Of a stretch of DNA of 64,000 nt, positions 36,732 through 44,731 are shown in pieces. The stretch comes from Desulfovibrio sp. X2. GTDB taxonomy: Bacteria > Desulfobacterota > Desulfovibrionia > Desulfovibrionales > Desulfovibrionaceae. Made by a program: the position numbers and the translations under genes. The notes under the pieces are model-generated. The model did not search any database, was not told where the DNA came from, and saw nothing but the letters and a program-made list of their open reading frames with translations. The DNA is taken from positions 1 to 64,000 of the forward strand of contig NZ_ATHV01000013.1 in NCBI RefSeq assembly GCF_000422205.1, given 5' to 3'. Positions within the stretch are counted from its first letter, which is position 1; each line of letters starts with the position of its first letter.

Positions 36732-38128
36732 CCACCGCCGCGCTCTTCATCATCCTCTTCCTCTGCCTGGCCACGGGCATGCCCATCGCGCTGGCGCTGG
36801 GCTTCTCGAGCATCACGACCATCGTGCTGTTCTCGAACGATTCGCTGGCCTCCATAGCGCTCAAGTACTTCGCGACCCTGTCGGAGCACTACACGCTGCT
36901 GGCCATTCCCTTCTTCATCCTGTCCTCCGTCTTCCTGTCCACGGGCGGCGTGGCCAACCGCATCATCCGCTTCGCCATCGATTCCGTGGGCCACATCCGC
37001 GGCGGCCTGGCCATGGCCTCGGTCCTGGCCTGCATGCTCTTCGCCGCGGTCTCCGGCTCCTCGCCGGCCACCGTGGCGGCCATCGGCGCCATCGCCATCG
37101 GGGCCATGGTGCGCGCGGGCTATCCGGAGGAAATGGCCGCGGGCGTGATCTGCAACGCGGGCACGCTCGGCATCCTCATTCCGCCCTCCATCGTCATGCT
37201 CGTCTACTGCGCCGCGACCAACGTCTCGGCGGCCAAGCTGTTCATGGCCGGCTTCATCCCCGGCATCGCGCTCGGCCTGACGATCATGGTCGCGATCTAC
37301 ATCATCTCGCGCGTGCGCAACTATCCGGCCCTGCCCTGGCCCGGCTTCAGCGCGCTCGGGCGCTCCTTCGTCTCGGCCCTGGGCGGGCTCATGCTCATCG
37401 TCATCGTGCTCGGCGCCATCTACGGCGGCGTGGCCAGCCCCACCGAGGCCGCCGCGGTCTCGGTGATCTACGCCTACCTCGTGGCCGTGTTCGTCTACCG
37501 GGACATGGGGCCGCTCAAGGAGGTGCCGTGGCGGCTTCCGGGCGAGTCGCTCGGGGCGTCCATGGGCCGCAACACCGTGGCCATGCTCGCCGCCTTCCCC
37601 AAGAGCATGGTGGACAAGGACGTCAAGCGCGTCCTGCTGGACGGAGCCAAGGTCAGCATCATGCTCCTGTTCATCATCTCCAACGCCATGCTCTTCGCCC
37701 ACGTGCTGACCACGGAGCGCATCCCGCACCACATCGCGGAGCTCATCGCCGGCTGGGGCCTTCCCGCCTGGGGCTTCCTGATCGTGGTCAACCTGCTGCT
37801 GCTCATGGCGGGCAACTTCATGGAGCCGTCGGCCATCCTGCTGATCATGGCCCCGATCCTCTTCCCCATCGCCATGCGCCTGCACATCGACCCCATCCAC
37901 CTCGGCGTGGTCATGGTCATCAACATGGAGATCGGCATGATCACCCCGCCCGTGGGGCTCAACCTGTTCGTCACCGCGGGCATAACGGGCAAGCCGTTGA
38001 CCTGGGTGCTCAGGGCGGCCCTGCCGTGGCTCCTGATCCTGCTGGCCTTCCTGGCCGTCACGACCTACGTGCCCGAGATGTCCACCTTCCTGCCCGACTA
38101 TCTGGACTCCCTGAAGGGCTTCAAGTAG
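36728..38128 (+). CDS. dctM: TRAP transporter large permease, DctM type
   Basis: A 466-residue polytopic permease with the DctM elements ATGMPIALALGFSSI, HYTLLAIPFFILSSVFLSTGGVANRIIRF, AAVSGSSPATVAAIGAIAIGAM, NAGTLGILIPPSIVMLVY and NMEIGMITPPVGLNLFVTAGI. It is the sodium-driven transport subunit. It carries a longer cytoplasmic insert (about 258-310) than many DctM proteins. The gene ends 29 bp before a strong terminator-like hairpin, so the operon is dctPQM only. Confidence 0.93.
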   Translation: MTTAALFIILFLCLATGMPIALALGFSSITTIVLFSNDSLASIALKYFATLSEHYTLLAIPFFILSSVFLSTGGVANRIIRFAIDSVGHIRGGLAMASVLACMLFAAVSGSSPATVAAIGAIAIGAMVRAGYPEEMAAGVICNAGTLGILIPPSIVMLVYCAATNVSAAKLFMAGFIPGIALGLTIMVAIYIISRVRNYPALPWPGFSALGRSFVSALGGLMLIVIVLGAIYGGVASPTEAAAVSVIYAYLVAVFVYRDMGPLKEVPWRLPGESLGASMGRNTVAMLAAFPKSMVDKDVKRVLLDGAKVSIMLLFIISNAMLFAHVLTTERIPHHIAELIAGWGLPAWGFLIVVNLLLLMAGNFMEPSAILLIMAPILFPIAMRLHIDPIHLGVVMVINMEIGMITPPVGLNLFVTAGITGKPLTWVLRAALPWLLILLAFLAVTTYVPEMSTFLPDYLDSLKGFK

Positions 38129-38157
38129 CGGCAGGACCCGGCGCACGGCGCACAAGA

Positions 38158-38189
38158 GGCGGCCGCCTCCCGAACGGGAGGCGGCCGCC
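38158..38189 (+). terminator. Hairpin after the TRAP operon
   Basis: A perfect 15-bp inverted repeat with loop AA starts 29 bp after the dctM stop. The following bases are not T-rich. Confidence 0.7.
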
Positions 38190-38321
38190 CGCGTCTTGGG
38201 CGTGCTCGGGCGCCCCGGCGGGAACGGGAAGGCCCCTCGAGGGCCGTAAACCGGACCGATCCGGTCTTTCCGGAGCCGCCCGGGCGTGACACGACCGCGG
38301 TCTGGGGATAGATGTAAAAGT

Positions 38322-39485
38322 ATGACGCAGCCGCGCATCGAACTGACCCTGACCTGGGCCGAAGGCATGGCCCAGGTCCCCCGCGCCGCCTGGGACGAGC
38401 TGGCGCAGCCGAGCCCCTTTCCGTTCCTGGAATGGGACTGGCTCGCCCTGACCGAGGAGTCCGGCAGCGCCTGCGCGGCCACGGGCTGGCTGCCGCGCCA
38501 CCTGCTGGCCTGGCGGGGCGACAGGCTCGTGGGCGCCGCGCCCTTCTACATCAAGGGGCACAGCGGCGGGGAGTTCGTCTTCGACCACGTCTGGGCCGAG
38601 GTCGCGGGGCGGCTCGGGCTGGCCTACTACCCGAAGCTCGTGGGCATGGTGCCCTTCACCCCGGCCACGGGCTACACCTTTCTCGTGGCCCCCGAGGAGG
38701 ACCGCACCGACGTGGTCTTCCGCATGGGACGCGAGGTGCTGCACACCTGCTGGTCGCTCGGCCTGTCCGGGGTCAACTGCAACTTCGTGCATCCGGAGCT
38801 GCCCGGCGAGCTCGACCCGCTCGGCTTCAGCGTCTGGGAACACCAGGGCTACCTCTGGGAGGACCAGGGCTATGCGAGCCTTGACGACTTCCTGGCGCGC
38901 TTCCGGACGAGCCAGGCGCGCAACGTGCGGCGCGAGCGCGCGGGGCTGGCCGCGCAGGGCGTGCGCGTGGAGATGATCGAGGGCGGCGACATCTCGCCGC
39001 GGCTCATGCGCCTCATGTACCAGATCTACGTGCGCACCAACGCCAAGTTCGGGCCCTGGGGCTGCAAGTTCCTGACCCGGGCCTTCTTCGAGGAACTCGT
39101 GGCGCGCTGCGGCTCCCGCCTGGTCCTCGGGGCGGCATTCCGCGCCGGGCAGGGCGATCCACTGGCCCTGGCGCTCTTCGTGCGCAAGGGCGACAGGCTC
39201 TGGGGCCGCTACTGGGGCTGCTTCGAGGAAGTCCGCCACCTGCACTTCGAGACCTGCTACTACACGCCCATGACCTGGGCCATCGAGCGCGGCGTGCGGC
39301 TCTTCGACCCCGGCATGGGCGGCGTGCACAAGGCCCGGCGCGGCTTCGTCTCCTCGGCCTGCCTGAGCCTGCACCGCTTCCTGGATCCGCGCATGAGCGG
39401 CCTGCTCAAGGCGCACATCGGCGAGATCAACGAGCTCGAACGGGCCCACATCGCCGAGATGAACGAGCTCCTGCCGTTCGCCTGA
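38322..39485 (+). CDS. FemAB-like / DUF482 GNAT-fold protein
   Basis: 387 residues from the ATG at 38322. It resembles the DUF482 (peptidogalycan biosynthesis protein) family, which has a doubled GNAT fold. Marks are FPFLEWDWLALTEESGSACAATGWLPRHLL, KGHSGGEFVFDHVWAE, PKLVGMVPFTPATGYTFLV, ARFRTSQARNVRRERAGL, FETCYYTPMTWAIERGVRLFDPGMGGVHKARRGF. A direct role in peptidoglycan is not established for the family; aminoacyl or acyl transfer is likely from the fold. It is a single-gene unit. Confidence 0.82.
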   Translation: MTQPRIELTLTWAEGMAQVPRAAWDELAQPSPFPFLEWDWLALTEESGSACAATGWLPRHLLAWRGDRLVGAAPFYIKGHSGGEFVFDHVWAEVAGRLGLAYYPKLVGMVPFTPATGYTFLVAPEEDRTDVVFRMGREVLHTCWSLGLSGVNCNFVHPELPGELDPLGFSVWEHQGYLWEDQGYASLDDFLARFRTSQARNVRRERAGLAAQGVRVEMIEGGDISPRLMRLMYQIYVRTNAKFGPWGCKFLTRAFFEELVARCGSRLVLGAAFRAGQGDPLALALFVRKGDRLWGRYWGCFEEVRHLHFETCYYTPMTWAIERGVRLFDPGMGGVHKARRGFVSSACLSLHRFLDPRMSGLLKAHIGEINELERAHIAEMNELLPFA

Positions 39486-39902
39486 CCGCCTCTCCCGTCC
39501 GTTCTTCCCTCCTTGCACCCGAATCGAGACCGGATTTTCTCCGGCGACGCACCTCCATTGCCGAAGCGATTTCAGAGTGCGCGAGCAGCGCTTGCCATAA
39601 TTATTGAATAGCTGTTCAGTTCTAAGCGTCTAATCGACAACATCCAAGAATATAATGGTACTTCCAGTCATGTTGGTCGTCCAACCAATGTTTTGCCCGG
39701 GGGTTTTTGTGTATTTTGGGAAATGCGGCTTGATTTTTGTCCCAAGTCAGGGCATCAAGTTAAACAGGCATTCAGCTTGAAGGGGATTGGCAGGCTGCGG
39801 CGGGTCCAATTCTTGGTGCTGGACGAGAAAGGAATCTTTGCCGCATCGGTGCCACATGGTTTGAAGGGGCATTCACCCCGTCAGGGGGAGGAGGTGGACG
39901 AC
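39486..39902. other. AT-rich region upstream of the CII-like gene
   Basis: A 417-bp stretch without a supported gene. It contains the palindrome GTTGG-TCGT-CCAAC at 39672-39685, a likely operator, and CAGCTGTTCAG-like elements near 39610. The end carries GGGGGAGGAGG as a strong ribosome binding site. Confidence 0.5.
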
Positions 39903-40151
39903 ATGAACGTGACGCAAATTCTCCACGAATCCATCGTCAGGCGCCGGGGTCTCGCCAAGCAGGTCGCCAAGGCTCTGGGCAAGCCGTATTCGACCCTGCT
40001 GCGCGAGCTCAACCCCTGGGACAGGGGGGCCAAGATCGGCGTGGACGACCTCTCGGCCATCCTCAGGTCCAGCGGGGACGTCTCGGCCCTGCGCGCCATC
40101 GCCGAGGATCTCGGCTACCGCCTTACGCCCGCGCGTGAGAAGAAGCTCTAG
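39903..40151 (+). CDS. Phage CII/CP76-like regulatory protein
   Basis: An 82-residue protein starting at the ATG after GGAGGAGG. The sequence MNVTQILHESIVRRRGLAKQ, VAKALGKPYSTLLRELNPWD, GVDDLSAILRSSGDVSALRAIAEDLGY is typical of the Phage_CP76 family of CII-like regulators, with a helix-turn-helix across residues 14-60. Such genes occur in lambdoid-type prophages and as orphans in Desulfovibrio. No other phage gene is nearby. It is followed by a terminator. Confidence 0.8.
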   Translation: MNVTQILHESIVRRRGLAKQVAKALGKPYSTLLRELNPWDRGAKIGVDDLSAILRSSGDVSALRAIAEDLGYRLTPAREKKL

Positions 40152-40182
40152 CGACCATTGGGAAGAAGGGTGGGGAAACGGG

Positions 40183-40209
40183 AGGCCCGCCTCGGCGGGC
40201 CTCTTGCTT
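40183..40209 (+). terminator. Terminator of the CII-like gene
   Basis: AGGCCCGCC-TC-GGCGGGCCT is followed by CTTGCTTT, 31 bp after the stop. Confidence 0.75.
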
Positions 40210-40270
40210 TCGGGCGGCGTTCTCGCCTCCCAGGCGTCGGCCGCCCGCCGGGAATTCTCTTCGGAACGCT

Positions 40271-40858
40271 CTAGTATACAGTCGTGAAGCCGCGCGGGGC
40301 CAGGTCCCATTTGGCCCCGTAGACGTGCACCCGCCGCGTCGGCCGCCCGTCGGGCCCGGCCAGCGGGCCTCCCGCATGGAGCCAGGCCAGCAGGCCGCCG
40401 GCCAGATTCTCCACCTCGGGCGCCTTGCCGCCGTCGGCCTCGAGATCCCTGATCCATTCGCCGCTTCTGTAGCTGATGGTGCAGTAGGCGACGACCGTCT
40501 TGCCCGCGAAGCGGGCCGGGTCCTGCCGCCATGCGGCGAGGAAGTCCGGGGGCGTGAGCGCGCCGGGAATGACGGAGACCTCCCGCTCGCGCGGCTCCCG
40601 CAGATCCACGAAGACCGCCTTGCCCGCCTCCTGGAGATACAGGGCCCGCCCGGCCGAGATGTCCGGCACGGCCGGGAAGTCCTTGGCGTAGTCCCGATAC
40701 ATGGCCATGGCCATGGTCAGGCGTCTGGTGTCGTCGAGGTCCGCGTAGTCCGGGGAGAGGTGCTCGCGCGCGAGCAGGGCAGCCGCCACGGCGAAGGCCG
40801 CGAGCAGCAGCAGGAATCGCAGTCGCTTGCGGTGTGTGGCGGAAGCCGCGAGCGCCAT
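40271..40858 (-). CDS. Membrane-anchored rhodanese-domain protein
   Basis: 195 residues. An N-terminal helix (about 12-30) is followed by a single rhodanese domain (about 65-195) with KAVFVDLREPREREVSVIPGALTP and the active-site loop VVAYCTISYRSG, with catalytic Cys126. It therefore should handle persulfide sulfur at the outer face of the membrane. The start codon overlaps the stop of the C_GCAxxG_C_C gene (TGATG), so the two are translationally coupled and may act together in sulfur or thiol redox chemistry. That link is inference. Confidence 0.85.
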   Translation of the reverse strand: MALAASATHRKRLRFLLLLAAFAVAAALLAREHLSPDYADLDDTRRLTMAMAMYRDYAKDFPAVPDISAGRALYLQEAGKAVFVDLREPREREVSVIPGALTPPDFLAAWRQDPARFAGKTVVAYCTISYRSGEWIRDLEADGGKAPEVENLAGGLLAWLHAGGPLAGPDGRPTRRVHVYGAKWDLAPRGFTTVY

Positions 40859-41469
40859 CAGCCGGGCCTTGGTCCGAGCCGGAGGCCGGGTCCCAGGCCG
40901 AGCCGCTTGATGAAGCCGAAGGGCTTTTTCGCCTTGCGTCCGGCCGCCGGATCGGCCACCTGCTCCAGGGAGGGGCGAAGCTCCAGGGCGAGGCGCGCGA
41001 CCTCTGCCGCGGCCCAGGACGTGAGGCCCTCGCACTGCTCGAAATGCGCCCGCTTGTCCTTCTTCACCGCCTTCGTCAGCACGCGGCAGCAGGCCGCGCC
41101 GTGGCTCTTGGTGAAGCGCTCGTGCAGCGCGGCCGAGGCCTCGCGCACGGCCTTGCGAGAGAGGGGGCGCGCAAGGGAGGGGCCAGGGGAGGAGAGCAGC
41201 AGCCCGAGGGCCACGGCCGCGCCGGAGAGCGCGCCGCACAGGCAGCCCTGTCCGCCGAGCCCCACGGGCAGCGCGGCGCTCATGCCCACGGCCTGCTCGC
41301 GCGTCAGGCCGCAGGAAAAGATCTCGTTCACGGCCACGAGCACGGCCTCGGAGCAGAGCAGCTCGCGCTCGTGGTAGAGGCCCTGGGCGCGACGGCGCAC
41401 GGCGTCCACGATCTCGCCGTCCGCCTGGGTGGTGGCGGGCGCGGCGAGCTCGGTGCCGGGGATGGTCAT
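40858..41469 (-). CDS. C_GCAxxG_C_C family redox protein
   Basis: 203 residues from the ATG at 41469, chosen because GGGGAGG lies five bases upstream. The family Cys pattern is visible: C39 in LLCSEAVLVAVNE, C53, C76 and C78 in GGQGCLCGALSGA, the pair C127/C128 in KSHGAACCRVL, and C146 in HFEQCEGLTSWAA. The family is a Cys-rich, metal or disulfide redox-active protein of unknown substrate, common in sulfate reducers and clostridia. The C terminus is basic. It precedes the rhodanese gene with overlapping stop and start. Confidence 0.85.
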   Translation of the reverse strand: MTIPGTELAAPATTQADGEIVDAVRRRAQGLYHERELLCSEAVLVAVNEIFSCGLTREQAVGMSAALPVGLGGQGCLCGALSGAAVALGLLLSSPGPSLARPLSRKAVREASAALHERFTKSHGAACCRVLTKAVKKDKRAHFEQCEGLTSWAAAEVARLALELRPSLEQVADPAAGRKAKKPFGFIKRLGLGPGLRLGPRPG

Positions 41470-41616
41470 CGCGTCCTCCCCGGTCGGCCGAACGCGCGGA
41501 TGAAGACTCTGCTCATATCCTTGTGAGGTAGGGCCGCGGGGCGGTGCGGTCAAATAGATAGTCCTGATGGAGCCGCGTGCATTCATCGGCTCTCCGGACA
41601 GACCTCACGCAGCGCC

Positions 41617-42195
41617 CTAGCGCACGGTGAAGGGCACGGAGCAGACGACCTCGCCGTTCTCCTCGGCCAGGGTCACGATCCAGCGACCGCGGGACTTCTC
41701 GCCGTCCATGTTCTTGAGCAGCCAGATGCGGAAGCCCCTGGCGCCCGCCGGGATGTCCACGCCGCTCTTCTGCGCCTCCTGCCAGGCCCCCATGTCCGAG
41801 GGCTTGGCGCCTTCGGGCAGGAAGTTCCAGGTGGCGGTCAGGTGCACTGCCTCGTCGGAGTCGAGCCTGAGCCAGACGTAGACGCGGTCGAGCCCGGAGG
41901 CGGCGAAGCTCGGCTGGGCGGTGGAGGCGGGCGGCAGCACGGAGATGCCGTCCACGGGCTCGCGGAAGCTCGCCGAGTGCGGATCGAGGTCCATCTTCTC
42001 CGAGATCTTGATCTCGGTCACGCTCGTCGCGGCCCGGGCCGGGGCGGCCGCGAGGGCCAGCAGCAGGCCCGCGCACAGGGTCGCGGCGACGGTGCGGGTG
42101 AGGGTGCGGCCGATGGTGCGGCCGATGGTGCGGCCGATGGTGCGGCAGAAGGTGGGGGTGGCCGGGGATTTCGCCAGGGGGAAGGGGGCACGCAC
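41617..42195 (-). CDS. Exported DUF2914-like protein with TIGR repeat
   Basis: 192 residues. Three to four repeats of Thr-Ile-Gly-Arg (coded by a 12-bp tandem repeat) precede a hydrophobic signal (VAATLCAGLLLALAAAPARAA). The mature part has VYVWLRLDSDEAVHLTATWNFLP, ARGFRIWLLKNMDGEKSRGRWIVTLAEENGEVVCSVPFTVR. The final GRW-x-V-x-L-x-D/E-x-x-G-E-V motif resembles DUF2914 domains. The function is unknown. The true start may be after the repeats. Four bases separate it from the oxidoreductase upstream, so it is in that operon. Confidence 0.65.
   Translation of the reverse strand: MRAPFPLAKSPATPTFCRTIGRTIGRTIGRTLTRTVAATLCAGLLLALAAAPARAATSVTEIKISEKMDLDPHSASFREPVDGISVLPPASTAQPSFAASGLDRVYVWLRLDSDEAVHLTATWNFLPEGAKPSDMGAWQEAQKSGVDIPAGARGFRIWLLKNMDGEKSRGRWIVTLAEENGEVVCSVPFTVR
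42104..42139. repeat. 12-bp tandem repeat, three units, in a signal-peptide coding region
   Basis: GTGCGGCCGATG occurs three times head to tail, with partial units on both sides. It is in frame, so copy number changes would lengthen or shorten the N-terminal basic region of the DUF2914-like protein without frameshift. Confidence 0.85.
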
Positions 42196-42199
42196 GGGG

Positions 42200-44143
42200 T
42201 TATCTCCTCTCGTCGTCCGCGGGCCGCGCGAGGCGGCACCAGTGATCGTAGTAGGCGGCCTGTCCGCCCATGTCGGCCTCGCGTCCGACGAGCAGGGCGT
42301 TCACGCCCTGGCCGCAGGAGAGCCAGCCGCCGCGGGGGACGTACACGCAGTCCGGGGAAAGGCCCGGCTTGGCCTCCAGGCGCACGCGGAGCATGCCGCG
42401 CGGTCCGTGGAGCTCGGCCGTCTCGCCCGGGGCGAAGCCTTCGGCCTGAAGGCGCTCGGGCGCCAGGAAGACCGTGAGGTCGTCTTGCTGCTCGGCCATG
42501 GGGATCTGCGAGAGCAGGTACCTCTTGCGGATCGTGGACAGCAGGCGCAGGGGGGAGTGCACAGGCGCGGCAGGCTCGGCGTGCAGCGTCTCGGGCAGGC
42601 GGCACAGGCCGTCCGGATGGGCGTAGACGCCGCCCTCGTAGGGCACGCCGGGGGAGGGCGCGGCCAGGTGGACCGCGGCGCGCAGTTCCCCGGGCGTGGT
42701 CTGCACGCGCTCGGCGCAAAGCGCCTGCGCGATGACCTTCTCGGCGTCGGGGAAGGGCACGGGCGGAGAGAGGCGCGCGGCCACGGTCGCGGCGATCTCG
42801 AAGTTGCCGCGCGTCTCGCCGCGCGGAGGCACCACGGGCGCGGACCAGTGCACGAAGCTGGCCATGGAGGGCGCGGCCACGTCCTCGCACTCGAGCATCA
42901 GCGCGGGCGGCAGGACGACGTCGGCGCAGCGCGTGGTGTCCGTGGGAAACGGCTCCACGGCCACGGTGAAGGCGCGCGCGAGCTCGTCCTGGATGGCGCG
43001 GCTGTCCTGGCCCTGCGTCACGATGTTCGTGCCCTCGACCCAGATCATGCGCACGGGTTCGCCTTCCTCCCGGGCCCGGGCGAGGTCGCCGCCGAGGTCC
43101 GCGTAGGAGAAGGTGCGCGGCGCGGCCGTGTGCGGCCTGCCGAAGCTCCCGTCCAAGAGGCCGCGCTCGCCCGCGGCGTAGTGCACGTTTCCGCCCGCCA
43201 CGCCCACGTTGCCCGAGACCGCGACCAGGGCGGCCACGAAGGCGGCGTTCTCGCCGCCGAAGGCGTAGCGCTGCAGCCCCCGGCCGAGCAGGGTGGCCGT
43301 GGGGCCGTCGGCATAGGCCTTTGCCAGGGCGGCGGCGTCGTCCGGCGTGACGCCCGCCGCGTCGCACAGCGCGTCCACGTCCTGGCCGCGCAGGAGACCG
43401 AGGAAGGCCTCGGCGTTCTTCGCGCGCGCCAGCGCCGCCGCGGGCAGGCGGCCGGAGTCGAGCAGGATGCGGGCCGCGGCAGCGGCCAGGAAGCGGTCCA
43501 TGCCCGGCCGCACCACGATCTGCGCGTCGCTGTACGGGGCGTAGTTCCCGTCGCCGGGCGAGACGGTCAGCGCTCGGGCCCCGTTCCTGCGCGCCTCGTT
43601 CACCAGGCGGCCGATGTGCGGGCTCTGGGCGTCCAGGTTCCTGCCCCAGTTGACGACGCTTTTGGCCTTCACGAGGTCGGAGTAGTCCGGGTCGTGCATG
43701 GCGCCGAAGACCCCGGCCAGCGCCTCCTTGCCCGCGCCCAGGCACATGGTCCCGGACATGCGGGCCGTGCCGAGCCTGTCGAAGAGGTGCACCGAGGCCC
43801 GGTAGAGGAGGCCGCCGGAGGCGTTGCCGAAGACGTGCAGGATGTCCCCGGGCGTGGCGCGCAGGGCGTCCAGGCGTTCGCAGACCAGGGAGAGCGCCTC
43901 GTCCCAGGAGGCCTCGCGCACGCGGCCCGTGGACTTGTCGCGGATCTGCGGGGCCAGGATGCGCTCCGGGGAGGCGATGCGCTCCATGAAGCGCGCGGTC
44001 TTGGCGCAGACGATGCCCGCCGTGTAGGGGTGGTCGGCGCGGCCCTTGATGCTGGTGATGGTCCGGCCTTCCGCGTCGCGCTCGACGAGGAGGGCGCAGC
44101 CGTTGGGACAGTGGCGGGTGCAGGAGGTGAGAATCGGGGGCAT
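42200..44143 (-). CDS. Molybdopterin-dependent oxidoreductase, single-subunit
   Basis: A 647-residue member of the DMSO-reductase superfamily. The N-terminal [4Fe-4S] motif has C8, C12, C16 and C46, with the electron-relay Lys48 in CAKTARF. Cofactor-binding stretches include GNASGGLLYRAS, MSGTMCLGAGKEAL (a possible Mo-coordinating Cys), VNWGRNLDAQSPHIG, VEGTNIVTQGQDS and the C-terminal domain with VYVPRGGW. No twin-arginine signal is present, so it should be cytoplasmic. No iron-sulfur or membrane partner gene is adjacent. The substrate cannot be inferred. Confidence 0.85.
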   Translation of the reverse strand: MPPILTSCTRHCPNGCALLVERDAEGRTITSIKGRADHPYTAGIVCAKTARFMERIASPERILAPQIRDKSTGRVREASWDEALSLVCERLDALRATPGDILHVFGNASGGLLYRASVHLFDRLGTARMSGTMCLGAGKEALAGVFGAMHDPDYSDLVKAKSVVNWGRNLDAQSPHIGRLVNEARRNGARALTVSPGDGNYAPYSDAQIVVRPGMDRFLAAAAARILLDSGRLPAAALARAKNAEAFLGLLRGQDVDALCDAAGVTPDDAAALAKAYADGPTATLLGRGLQRYAFGGENAAFVAALVAVSGNVGVAGGNVHYAAGERGLLDGSFGRPHTAAPRTFSYADLGGDLARAREEGEPVRMIWVEGTNIVTQGQDSRAIQDELARAFTVAVEPFPTDTTRCADVVLPPALMLECEDVAAPSMASFVHWSAPVVPPRGETRGNFEIAATVAARLSPPVPFPDAEKVIAQALCAERVQTTPGELRAAVHLAAPSPGVPYEGGVYAHPDGLCRLPETLHAEPAAPVHSPLRLLSTIRKRYLLSQIPMAEQQDDLTVFLAPERLQAEGFAPGETAELHGPRGMLRVRLEAKPGLSPDCVYVPRGGWLSCGQGVNALLVGREADMGGQAAYYDHWCRLARPADDERR

Positions 44144-44182
44144 GGGGCTTTGACCTGTGGTCCGGCCGGGGTTTCGGGCGAA

Positions 44183-44218
44183 CGCGCGGGCGGCCGGGAT
44201 CGTCCGGCCGCCCGCGCG
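44183..44218 (-). terminator. Hairpin downstream of purE
   Basis: A perfect 15-bp inverted repeat (44183-44197 with 44204-44218) begins 13 bp past the purE stop, without a clear T-run. Confidence 0.65.
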
Positions 44219-44230
44219 GGGATTCCAATG

Positions 44231-44731
44231 TCAGGCGGAGAAGCGCTCTTCCAGGTCCTTGGCCGCGGCTTCCACGTCGCGCTTGAACTTCTCGCGCAGG
44301 GCCACGAGCTTCTTCGCGAGCTCCGGGTCGCCCAGGGCCAGGATCTGCGCCGCCAGGTACGCGGCGTTCTTGGCCCCGGCCTTGTCCAGGGCCAGGGTGC
44401 CCACCGGGAAGCCCGGAGGCATCTGCAGCGTGGCCAGCAGGGCGTCCATGCCCGAGAGGGAGGAGGCGTTCAGCGGCACGCCGAGCACCGGGCGGGTGGT
44501 CTTGGCGGCCACGGCCCCGGCCAGGTGGGCGGCCATGCCCGCAGCGCAGATGAAGACCTGGCAGCCGTCGGCCTCGAGCTCGCGGATCAGCGCCTCGGTG
44601 CGCTCGGGCGTGCGGTGGGCCGAGGTCACGGTGAAGCGGCAGGGGATGCCGAGTTCCCTGAGCGTCTCGGCGCAGGGCCGCATCTTGTCCTCGTCGGAGA
44701 TGGAGCCGATGAACACGGCGACCTTGATCAT
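44231..44731 (-). CDS. purE: N5-carboxyaminoimidazole ribonucleotide mutase
   Basis: A 166-residue PurE with the nucleotide-binding start VAVFIGSISDEDKM, the active-site His in TSAHRTPERTEALI, IFICAAGMAAHLAGAVAAKTTRPVLGVPL and the C-terminal PGFPVGTLALDKAGAKNAAYLAAQIL. It converts N5-CAIR to CAIR in purine synthesis. A slightly unusual point is GSISD where many have GSxSDW. Its start overlaps the purD stop by four bases. No purK is in the window, so whether the class I reaction has its partner cannot be seen. Confidence 0.93.
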   Translation of the reverse strand: MIKVAVFIGSISDEDKMRPCAETLRELGIPCRFTVTSAHRTPERTEALIRELEADGCQVFICAAGMAAHLAGAVAAKTTRPVLGVPLNASSLSGMDALLATLQMPPGFPVGTLALDKAGAKNAAYLAAQILALGDPELAKKLVALREKFKRDVEAAAKDLEERFSA

